Source of the DNA: Cephalopachus bancanus
Lineage: Eukaryota; Chordata; Mammalia; Primates; Tarsiidae
Direction of reading: 5' to 3'
Assembly: GCA_027257055.1 (NCBI GenBank)
Contig: JAPVLO010000181.1
Coordinates: forward strand, 2,356,001 to 2,420,000
Length of the DNA stretch: 64,000 bases
The position numbers and the translations under genes were made by a program. The notes under the pieces are model-generated. The model searched no databases. It was given only the letters and a program-made list of their open reading frames with translations, and was not told the origin of the DNA. Positions within the stretch are counted from its first letter, which is position 1. Each line of letters begins with the position of its first letter. Below are positions 36,336 through 46,454 of this stretch, piece after piece.

Positions 36336-36540
36336 TTAAATAAGATTTGTTATCATGATTTGTTAGTTATCTGTAGCTGTATTGTCAAATAAGACGATAG
36401 TTATCTGTAGCTGTAAAATATGTTATCTGTGGCTGTAAATTATAAGTTATCTGTAGCTGTATTGTCAAATAAGATTTGTTAGTTATCCATAGCTGAATTG
36501 TAAAATAAGATTTGTTAGTTATCTGTAGCTGTATTGTCAG
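36336..36540. repeat. Minisatellite, about five imperfect copies of a ~35-bp unit
   Basis: Unit resembles 'taagatttgttagttatctg' followed by 'tagctgtattgtcaaa'. Copies differ in length by internal deletions. It starts 15 bp after the downstream duplication of the composite unit. Confidence 0.9.
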
Positions 36541-36784
36541 CTTTAGAATATGAACACAATTTTTCTGTAATGAATAAATAGAAATTTTAAAATGCAAGCT
36601 AGGATAGTTGATTTTTAGTCATATAGAAATATTCCTGCCACTTCCAAAACTGTGCTGAGGTACCTGGAAGCTTTGTTAAAAATGCAGCATTGGCAAAGAA
36701 ATGGTGAGATGGCTACTGTCATACTCTGCCAATTGCAACACAAATTTGTATGACCTTTCAAGAAGTTACTAGGCGATATTTCTT

Positions 36785-36982
36785 TTTTATCCAGCTTTAT
36801 GGAGGTTTAATTGACAAAAAGTATGTATATTTATGGTGTATGGTATAATGATTTGATATATACATATATAGTGAAAAGATTGCCACAATCAAGCTAATGA
36901 ACACATCCATCACCTCACATAGTTACCATTTGTGTTTATGTGTATATGATGAGGACACTTTAGATCTACTGTCTTTTCTTCC
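36785..36982 (-). repeat. Old L1M 3' end, minus strand
   Basis: 'ttatggaggtttaattgac', 'gattgccacaatcaagc', 'aacacatccatcacctcac' and 'atagttaccatttgtg' match the reverse complement of older L1M 3' ends. Confidence 0.75.
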
Positions 36983-37407
36983 AAGAAAAATAACGTCAAC
37001 CAAGGGCTTTTGCTGAAAAGTCAGATAATCGCCGTGCATCACTTTTGACACCTCAGCAAGTTCTTAAAATGATATTCTGCCTATAAAGGTAAACAGTGAA
37101 TAGTTGTAGCTATCATTTACTTTAATAACCATTTCCAATGGACCAGGCTCTTTACACATATGTTTTTCTCACTTAATCTTCACAGCCTCCCTGTGGTGTG
37201 TGGCAGCTGAGGAAATCGATCTAAAGATTAATTAGATGACTTACCCAAAGCCACACAGAAGTAATATGGGCAGGACTGGGACCGAAACTACGCAACTCAA
37301 AGTGTGGCTCACAGACTAATTAAAAATGCAAATTTTCAGATCTCACCTCAGACCTACTGATTATAGTCTGTCCTTTAAAAATATTCTCCAGTGATCCATG
37401 CACAAAC
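36983..37407 (-). repeat. Right arm of the 0.4-kb inverted duplication
   Basis: Reverse-complement partner of 32286-32660. Contains a MIR-like part (37090-37270, 'acttacccaaagccacacag') and a MER5A-like part (37305-37400, 'cagacctactgattatag'). Confidence 0.88.
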
Positions 37408-37497
37408 ATATATATATATTCCAATTAGTCTCTTTAACAATATTTATAGCATATAGCAATATATATAGCAACTCATTAGCAATATATATTATAAATG

Positions 37498-38045
37498 AGT
37501 TCATTAAAGTTGAAGGGTACAAAGTAAATGTATAAGAATCAGCTGTTTTTCTTTTTTTTTCTTTTTTATTAATCAATATTTTGTATTATGGTTTTGTGGG
37601 GTACAATTAAGGGTTAGGTGTACAGTTACGTTTCATTCAGGCACCCTGTTGATAAGAGGTGTTTTCCCATCCCCAGACAGATATTTGCTACTGTTAATCC
37701 CATCCCCCTCCCCCCCATAGTTTCCCAGTACCATCAGTCATTTTCTTATAGTATTACATTGGATGTTCAAGGTCCATTATATGAGTGAGAACATGTGATA
37801 CTCGGATCTTTGTTTCTGTGAGAGGTCACTCAGTATTATAGACTCTAGTTCCATCCAGGTTGCTGCGAAGTTCATGATTTTGTTCTTTTTTATGACTGCG
37901 TAGTATTCCATCGTGTATATGTACCACATTTTTTAAATCCAGTCCTCTTTTGATGGGCAGCATGGTTGTTTCCAGGTTCTTGCTATTGTGAACAACACTT
38001 CAGCTGTTTTTCTATACAAGAACAATAAATTTTCAAAATATATTT
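37498..38045 (+). repeat. Old L1 ORF2 fragment, split by a younger L1
   Basis: Translated on the + strand it gives the block Glu-Gly-Tyr-Lys-Val-Asn-Val then Phe-Leu-Tyr, an L1 reverse transcriptase signature, interrupted at 37553-37999. Confidence 0.6.
37539..38013 (-). mobile_element. 5'-truncated young L1, minus strand, with target-site duplication
   Basis: Insert 37553-37999, flanked by 'tcagctgtttttct' (37539-37552 and 38000-38013). Contains only the 3' UTR and the very end of ORF2. Its 3' UTR matches the young L1 at 52451 closely ('gtacaattaagggttaggtg'). Confidence 0.96.
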
Positions 38046-39955
38046 CTAATGACTTGTATGAGTTCTTTATATATTTTGGATATTAACTTATGAACAGATA
38101 TATGACTTTGAAATATTTTCTCCCACTTTATAGGTTGCCTTTTTATTTTGTGATTGTTTCCTTTGTTGTGAAGTTTTTAGTTTTTTAGTTTGATATAGGC
38201 TCACTTGTTTATTTTTGCTTTTGTTACATATGCTTTTTTGGTCATATAAAAAAAAAAAAAAACATTGCCAAGACCATACTCGTCAAGAAAATTTCCCCAT
38301 ATTTTCTTCTATTTTCTTTAGGTCTTACATTTAAGTCTTTATCCATTTTGAGTTAATTTTTATATATGGCATAAGAGTTCAGTTTAATTCTTTTGCATGT
38401 GGATATCTAGTTTCCCCAATACCATTCTTTCTACATTGTGCCTTCTGAGTGCCCTTGTCTAGAGATAGTTGACCATATGCACAGGGTTATTTCTATACTC
38501 TCTATTATATTAAATGAGAGATATTTTGTTCTATTTGTCTCTTTTTATGCAGCACAATACTGTTTTGATTACTATAGCTTTGTAATATAGTTGGAAATCA
38601 AAAAATGTGATGCCTACGTCTTTTAAAAAAAATTAGAATTACTCTGGCTATTTGGAATTTTTTGTGGTTCAAAAAATTTGTGGTTTTCTATTTCTGTAAA
38701 AATGATATTGAAATTTTGATGGAGATTGCATTGAATTTATAGATCACTTTGGATAGTATGGATATTTTTGATCAATTTTCATTCTTTCAATCAATGAAAA
38801 CAGGATAGCTTTCTATTGATTTGTTTCTTCTTCAGTTTCTTTTATCAATGTCCTATACCTTTCAGTGTACATTTCTTACTGTTTAATTTTATTTCTAAGT
38901 ATTTTATTCTTTTTGATGTTTTTGTAAATAGGATTTAAAACATTTTTTAATAATTTATTGTTCTTATATAGAAAAACAACTGAATTTTGAACATTGATTT
39001 TGTATTCTACAACTTGAATAAACTCATGTATTAGTCGTCACAAATTTCTGGTAAAATCTTTAGAGTTTTCTGTTTATAAGATAATATCATCTGCAAACAG
39101 ACAATTTTACTTTTTTTCTAATTTAGATATCTTTTATTTCTTTTTCATGCCTAATTGTTTTGGCTAGGACTTCCAGTACTGCGTTGAATATAAGTAGTGA
39201 GAGTGGACACCTTTGTCTTGTTCCTTACTGTAGAAGAATAGCTTTCAGTTTTTCTTTGACGAGTATGATGTTAGCTGTGGGCTTATCATATATGGCCTTT
39301 AATATATTCCTAATATTCCTTTTCCTTATCAAAGAATGTTCTTTTTGTTTAGGTATAGTGACTCATTCCTATAATCTCAGCATTTTGGAAGGCCAAGGCA
39401 GAAGGATTGCTAGAGTCCAGGAGTTTGAGACCAGGTAGAGCAACATAGTGAGATCTCATCTCCACAAAAAAAATTTTTTTTAATTGCCAACTGTGATGGT
39501 GTGTGCCTGTAGTTCGAGGGGCTGAGGCAGAAGGATCACCTGAGAAGCTGAGGAGATTGAGACTGTGGTGAGCCATGATCATGCCACTACACTATAGCTT
39601 GGGCAATGGAGTGAGACCCTGACTCAAAAAAAAAAAAAAAAGAAAAAAGAAAAAGAAAGAAAAGAAAAAGAATGTTGAATTTTGTCTTCTACTGTGATGA
39701 TCATATGATATTTATCTTTCATTCTGTGAATGTGATGCATCACATTTATTGTTTGGGTGTGTTTTAATATCCTTGCTTTTGAGAAATAAATCCCACTTAA
39801 TCATCCTGTATTTGCTAGTATTTTGTGCAGAATTTTTGCAACTACATTCATCAGGGTTATTAGCCTGTAATTATCTTCTGTTTTAGTGTCCTTATCTGGT
39901 TTTGACATGAGGGTAATGCTGAGATTGTAAAACAAATTTGGAAGTGTTTACTCCT
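38046..39955 (-). repeat. Old L1 ORF2, minus strand, interrupted by an Alu
   Basis: Reverse complement carries L1 ORF2 blocks from the reverse transcriptase palm (near 39100-39300) to the C-terminal region, strongly diverged with many stops. An old Alu is inserted at 39351-39665. Confidence 0.85.
39351..39665 (+). mobile_element. Old Alu inserted in old L1
   Basis: 'gtatagtgactcattcctat', 'aggagtttgagaccaggtag', 'gcctgtagttcgagg' and an A/G-rich tail. A strongly diverged AluJ-like dimer, partly deleted. Confidence 0.88.
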
Positions 39956-42900
39956 GTTTTTTGTTTATTAAATTTTATTTTATTATGGAGAGGTGGTGTA
40001 CAACTAAGGATTAACTACACAAATAGGCTGCATACAGGTGAAGTGTGGGTCTCCAACTGGCCCTCACTTTCCCAGGTATAGGACCAGGTATCATTTGTGA
40101 TATTGTGTACCCTTCCTTCAGCCCCCCTGCAGTGTCCAGTGACTGCTGATCCCTCCATTGTGTTAATGTGACTAATGTTCAGGTCTCACTTATGAGTGAG
40201 AACATGCAGTATTCAGTTCTTTGTTTCTGTGATAGGTCACTAAGTATGATTGTCTCCAACTCCATCCAATTTGCCATGAGTCCATGATTTTGTTCTTCTT
40301 TACGACTGCATAATACTCCTTCATGAATATGAACTGCATTTTCTTTATCCAGTTCACTTTTGATGGGCAGTAAGGTTGGTTTCATGTTTGTGCTATTGTG
40401 AATAGTGCAGCTATGAGGGTTCGTGTGCAGGTGTGTTTTCTGTAGACGATTTATGTTCCTGCAGGTATATTCCCTGGAGAGAAACTGCTGTATTGTATGG
40501 AAGGTCAGTTTTTAGTTCTTTTAGGAACCACCACATTGCTTTCCATAGATGTTTAACTAGGCTGCACTCCATAGATGTTTAACTAGGCTACACCAACAGT
40601 GTAGAAGTGTTCCCTTTCCTCTGCACCAACATCTGTTGTTTTTTGTTGTTGTTGTTTAAAAATTTATTAATGATGGTCATCCTTACTGGTGTTAAGTGAT
40701 ATCTCATTATAGTTTTGATTTGCATTTCTCTGATGATTACTGAGGCTGAGAATTGTTTCAGGTATCTATTGTATCTCTTCTTTTGGTGAAAAGTATCTAT
40801 TCATGTCCTTTGCCCACTTTTAATAGAGTTGTTGAGTTTTTTTTTTTTTTTTTTTCCTTTTCAGCTCGTCTGAATTCCTTGTAAGTCCTGGATGTTAGAC
40901 CTTTGTCAGATACATAATTAGCAAATATTTTTCCCATTCTGTGGGTTGTTTCTCCACTCTCTCAATGGTTTCTTTTGCTGAGCAAAACCTTTTCAGTTTT
41001 ATGAGGTCCAACTTCTCTGTCTTAGCTTTTATGGCATTCGCTTTTGGGGATTTAGTCAATAATTGGTTGCCTACTTTGATGTGCAAGTCGGTTTTCTATG
41101 TTTTCTTCTAGGATTCTTATAGTTTGAGGTTTTATGTTTTGGTCTTTGATCCATTTAGAGTTGATTTTTATATTGGAGATAGGTAGAGGTCCTGTTTCAT
41201 TCTTTTACATGTGATTTGACAGTCTTCCCAGCACCATTTGCTAAATATGTTCTCCTTGCCCCAGTGAATGTTATTGGTTACTTTGTCGAAGATGAGTTGG
41301 TTCAGAGACTGTGTTTTTGCTTTTAGAATCTGTCCTGTTCCATTGGTCTATGTTCCTATTCTTGAACCAGATTTTTAAAGTCTGAAAGTGTAATACCTCA
41401 TGCTTTGATTGTTTTGCTGAGGATTGTTTTGGCTATCTGTGCTCTTTTTTGTTTCCATATTAATTTCCGTATTGTCCTTTCCAGGTTTGAGAAAAATGAT
41501 GTTGGTAATTTGATTGGTTTTGCATTGAATCTGTAGATTACCTTGGGTAGGATGGACATCATGACAATATGGATTCTATGAGTGTGGCATGCTTTTCCAT
41601 TTGTTTGTGTCATCCTTGATTTCTTGAGCAGCATTTTGTAGTTCTTGTTGTAAAGATCTTTCACTTCTCTGGTTAGATGGATACCAAGGTATTTCATTCT
41701 TTTTGTAGCTATTATGAATGAGATTGTTTTTTACTTGGCTGTCTGCCAACTTGTTGATGGTACAAATGCAACTGCCTTTTGCATGTTGATTTTTTTACCC
41801 TGAGCCTTTACCAAAGTCGATTATCAGTGTGAGGAGGATTTTGATAGACTCCCTAGGGTTTTCAAGATACAGAATCATATTGTTCACAAAGAGGGATAGC
41901 TTTACTTCCTCTTTTCTTATGCTCAATACCCTTGATTTCCATTTCTTTCCTGATTGCTCTAGCTAGGACATCCAGCACTATGTTGAACAGAAGTGAGAGT
42001 GGGCATCTTTGTCTTGTTCTTATTCTTGAGGGGATGCTTCCAGTTTCTGTCCATTGAGCAAAATGTTGGCTGTGGATTTACCATAGATAGCTCTTACTCT
42101 TTTGAGGAATGTTTCTTCAATGCCTAGGTGCTCAAGAGTTTTTATCAAGAAGGGATGCTGGATTCTGTTGAATGTTTTTTTCCCCCAATGATATAATCAT
42201 GTGGTTCTTGATTTTACATCTGTTGATGTGCTGAATTATGTTTATGGTCTTTGATGTTGTGAATATTGAACCAGCCATGCATTCCAAGAATGAACCCCAT
42301 GTGGTCATGGTGGATGATACTTGAGATATGTTGTTGGATCTGATTTGCTAGAATCTTGTTGAGAATGTTTGCACCTATGTTCTTCAAGCTGATTGGCCTG
42401 TAATTATCTTTCCTTGTTGCATCTTTGTCTGGTTTGAGTATCAATATGATGTTGGCCTTATAAAATGAGTTGTGGAGAATTCCATCTTTCTCTATTGCCT
42501 GGAATACCTTCAATAAGATTGGTTGAGCTCCTCCTACTATGTCTTGTAGAATTCAACTGAGAAGTCATCTGGTCTGGGGCATTTTTTGGTGGGAAGATAT
42601 CTTATGATTGAGTCAATTTCTTGGGTTATTATTGGTATCTTTAGAGTTTCAATTTCTTCTTGTTTTAACTTTGGGAGGTTGAAAATCTTCTGTTTCCTTT
42701 AGGTTTTTAGTTTATCTACATACAGGTGATTTCAGTAATCTCAGATAATCTTTTGAATTTCTTGTGTCACTTGTAATATGCCTTTTGCATTTCTGATTGT
42801 GTTTATTTGGGCCTTCTCTTTCTTTTTTTTAGTCAGTCTTGTCAGGGGTCCATCAATCTTATTTATCCTTTCAATAAACCAGCTGTTGGTCTTGTTGATC

Positions 42901-44650
42901 CTTTCTATGATATTTTTGTCTTTTATATCCTGCAATTGTGACTTTATCTTGGTGATCTGGATTCTTTTGCTGAAGTTAGGATTTAGGTGATTTTGCCTTT
43001 TCAGCTCCTTTAGGTTTGATGTTAGGCTATCTACTTGTGATCTTTCTGTTTTCCTGATATGTGTATGCAGTGCTATGAATTTTCCTTTTAACACTGATTT
43101 CATGGCATCCCAGACATTCTGATAAGATGTGTCCTTGTTTTCATTTATTTACAGAAATCTTTTTATTTCTATCTTTATCTGTGTTGACCCAGAAGTTGTT
43201 CAGTGATATGTTGTTTAGTGTCCTGACTTTGTGTGTTTTGGAGGGATTTTTTTTTTGGTAGCAATATTTATTTTTATTCCTCTGTGATCTGAGAAGATGC
43301 ATGGTATTATTTTGATCTTTTGAAATTTGCTCATGCTTGATTTATGTCTAAGAATGCAGTTGATCTTGGAATATGTTCTTTGTGCTGATAAGTAAAATAT
43401 ATACTCAGTAGATGTTGGGTGAAGTGTTTTGTAGATGTCTATCAATCCATTTGATTGAGTGCTGAGTTAAAGTTCTGGATCTTCTTGTTGATTTTTTTTT
43501 TCCTCAATGATCTATTTAAAACTGGTAGTGGGGTACTTAGGTCTCCAACTATGAATGTATGAGAGTCAATGTCTTCTCTTAGATTACTTAGTAGTTGTTT
43601 TTGAAAACCTGATGCTCCTGTGTTGGGTATATATAGGCTTAGGATGTATATTTTTTGCTAGTGGATTGAGACGTGTGCTATTACATGTGTCCTTTTGAAC
43701 TTTTGATGATTTGAAGATTGCTTTGTCTGACATCAGAATAGCTACATCTGCCTTTTCCCCCCCATTCACCTGAAAGATTGTTTTCCAGCCTCCAACTTTG
43801 AGCCTGTGGGTTTCCTTTGCAGTGAGATGAATTGCCTGGAGATAGCAGACTGTTGGTTCATGCTTTATCCAGTTGACCACTCTGTATCTTTTTAATGGCT
43901 CATTTAGTCCATTCATCTTCAGATTGATATTTGAAATGTGAGAGTTTATCCCTGTCATAGCACTCTTAGGGGGTTTCTTTGTTTCCTTTTTACTTTTGTA
44001 TTTATATATGTGTGTATATTCATTTTTGTGTGTTCTCTGTATGCTTTGTTAATTCTGTACTTGCCTGTTCTAGAGTTCTTTCTAAGGTTTGATACTTGTC
44101 ACTCAGTGAGAGAGGGAGGAGCATTTATCACATCTGCTCCTTGCTCCACCTTCAGGCAGTTTTCTGTCACTGCAGAATTTCTCTCCAGATGCTAAACTAG
44201 TGGGACAAGCATTCAGTTTCAGCTGCTGGTACTCTGTGGGCAGCAAAAAGGGGGATGGGTGTCCCATCTGGTCACTGCAGCCTGTAGCCCAAGTGTCTTC
44301 CCACTGAGAGTCCTCAGGTGTGTTTTGTGTTGTATTCTCCCTGTTCAGATTCCCACGCTGCTCTGGATTTCCTGTGCTTGCTTGATCATTTCTCTGGTAA
44401 GATGTGGGAAAGTTTTTTGAATGACCACATGGAATGTTTGTTCCATGGTGCTTTCCATTTCCCTCTCTGTCTTAGGGACACCAATCAGGTGTAGATTTGG
44501 CTTCTTGACATAGTTCCACATCTCTCAGAGACTTTGCTTCTTCTTTTTAAGCTTCCATTCTGTTTTTGACAGACTGGGTTAATTCCATATTTTGGTCTTC
44601 AATAAGCACAGAAAGCAGGGTCAACCAAGCAGAGGAAAGAATTTCAGAGC
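39956..44650 (-). mobile_element. L1, minus strand, 5'-truncated in ORF1, with 5' inversion
   Basis: 3' UTR at 39960-40200, ORF2 up to an ATG at 43958, and part of ORF1 up to about 44604. There the strand flips: 44605-44650 is the immediately upstream ORF1 sequence in + orientation, ending 'gaatttcagag'. This is the geometry of twin priming. ORF2 has many frameshifts; the longest open pieces are at 42741-43103 and 43584-43958. Confidence 0.88.
43584..43958 (-). pseudogene. L1 ORF2 endonuclease N-terminal fragment
   Basis: Opens with Met-Thr-Gly-Ile-Asn-Ser-His-Ile and the Asn-Gly-Leu-Asn block, as at the start of L1 ORF2p, an APE-type endonuclease. The catalytic-site Glu position reads Gln-Ala-Ile-His in place of Gln-Glu-Thr-His, so the first metal-binding Glu is lost. 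Open for 124 codons, then frameshifted. The remaining endonuclease part lies at 43215-43445. Confidence 0.85.
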
Positions 44651-44989
44651 AAAGATCCCCCCCAAAAGATAAACCCAAAGAAGATTAACCCAAGAAACAT
44701 CATAATCAAATTGTGAAAGACAAATACAAAGAATTTTGAAAACAGCAAGAGAAAGCAACTCATCACATGAAAAAGAAAGCTATTAGCAAATTTCTCAGCA
44801 GCAACCTTGCATGCTGTTGATAAACTTTTAGATGAACTAAATGAGAAATTTGCTAATAGCTTTCTTTTCCATGTGATGAATTACTTTCTCTTGCTGCTTT
44901 CAAAATTCTTTGTATTTGTCTTTCACAATTTGATTATGATGTTCCTTGGGCTAATCTTCTTTGGGTTTATCTTTTGAGGGGATCTTTGC
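44649..44989. repeat. Inverted repeat, 148-bp arms, 46-bp spacer
   Basis: Left arm 44649-44796 and right arm 44843-44989 are reverse complements with about ten differences. Both are L1M ORF1 C-terminal sequence: the right arm continues naturally into old minus-strand L1 to about 46450, whereas the left arm is its inverted copy. Confidence 0.93.
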
Positions 44990-46450
44990 GTTATATTCAA
45001 TCTGGATATTCATATTCCTACAAACACTTTGGAAGTTTTCAATCATTTTTAAAAAATATGTTTTCTGCTTCTTCTCTCTTTCTTCTACTTCTGAGACTTC
45101 CATAATACATATATTTGTTTTATGATGTCTCATATTCATGCAGTCTGTCTTCACTCTTTTTAGTTTTCTTTTCTTTTGTTCTTCTTACAGATTGATTTCA
45201 AATGGCCTTCCTTTGAGTTCTCTGTTTCTTTCTTCTGCATCAAGTCTACTATTGAAACTCTCTACTGAATTTTTCAGTTATTTCATTGTATTCTTCAGGT
45301 TCAGGATTTATGTTTGATTCTTTTTTTGGTTTTTATTTATTAAACTTTTCTTCTTGTTTATGCATTATTTTCTGGTTTTGTTGAGTTGTCTGTGTCATCT
45401 TGCATCTCATTAAACTTTATTAAGATGATTATTTTGAATTATTTGTCAAATAATTTGTAAATATCCATTTCTTCAGAAGATCTACAAATATTTGAGTGAC
45501 TAGAGCATTATTGATTTCCTTTGATGATGCCATCTTTGCCTGATTTTTCTTGATCCATAAAGTTTTACATTAATGTCTATGTATCTAAAGGAGCAACTAC
45601 CTCTTTTAGTCTTTACAGACTTGTTTCAACAGGTTGACTTTTTTCTGCCAGATTTCTGTGCTGAAAGTATTGTCTCTGGGATCACAGATGAGTGGGGTTG
45701 GTGCCAGGTCACATGATTGCTTCCAAGTCTGCAGTTGGCAGGCTATTTACCAGGGTCTTGGGCAGGAATGGATCCTGCCTGGTCCCTAGGTAGAGGGAAT
45801 TACCTTCAGTACCTTGGTCAATGGGACTGGTAATGGGATAGGGTTCATTTTAATGTCTGCAGCTGTGTTAAAGATACTGAGCCTGTTACCAGGTTCATGG
45901 ACAAGTGCAGCTCCCACTAGGTCCCTTGGAGGGCTTCCACTGGGTCACTGAGTGGGTCTCTGAGCAGGTGGGATGATCACTGGCTTAGAGAGACTGAAGC
46001 CAAGTCACAGGATCTGTCATTAGACTGAGATCAGAAAGTCCTGTCTCTGGGGACATGAACTAGCTAGGTTTTTGGACAGACAAGACTTCTCCTGAACCAT
46101 GGCTGGGAGGGGCTGGAGTCAAGTCAAGGACTACTTCAGGGTATACATTGGGACTAAGGTTGATGGGTCTGTTACCTGAGGCATGGCTAGGCATTGTGCC
46201 TACTGATTCCCTTGGTGGATAGTGTTGGTAGGAGGACCAAGGCCAGATGGAATTACAGCTGAATCTATAGGAAGACAGGACTGTGTTCAGATCTGTAGCT
46301 GGGACCACAGTTGATGAGTCTGCCAAATGAGAGTAGGCCTACCTTCTGAAAATGGCCCTCCTCAGTCTTGGGATTCATTAGGGTTTCACAAGCTTTTACC
46401 TGGATCTCATATCTCCCACAATAGCACTTTTATCAGTTAATGGCTATCAA
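44843..46450 (-). repeat. Old L1M ORF1 and 5' region, minus strand
   Basis: 'gattatgatgttccttgggc', 'cttctacttctgagacttcc' and 'gatgtctcatattcatgc' match the reverse complement of older L1M ORF1. From about 45640 the sequence becomes a GC-richer run of loosely repeated 'tgggaccacagttgatg'-like phrases, as in L1M 5' UTRs. Confidence 0.7.
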
Positions 46451-46454
46451 ATTA

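Noticed and set aside
36336..36540. CRISPR-like array
   Set aside because: Repeats are imperfect tandem copies without distinct spacers, in a primate genome.
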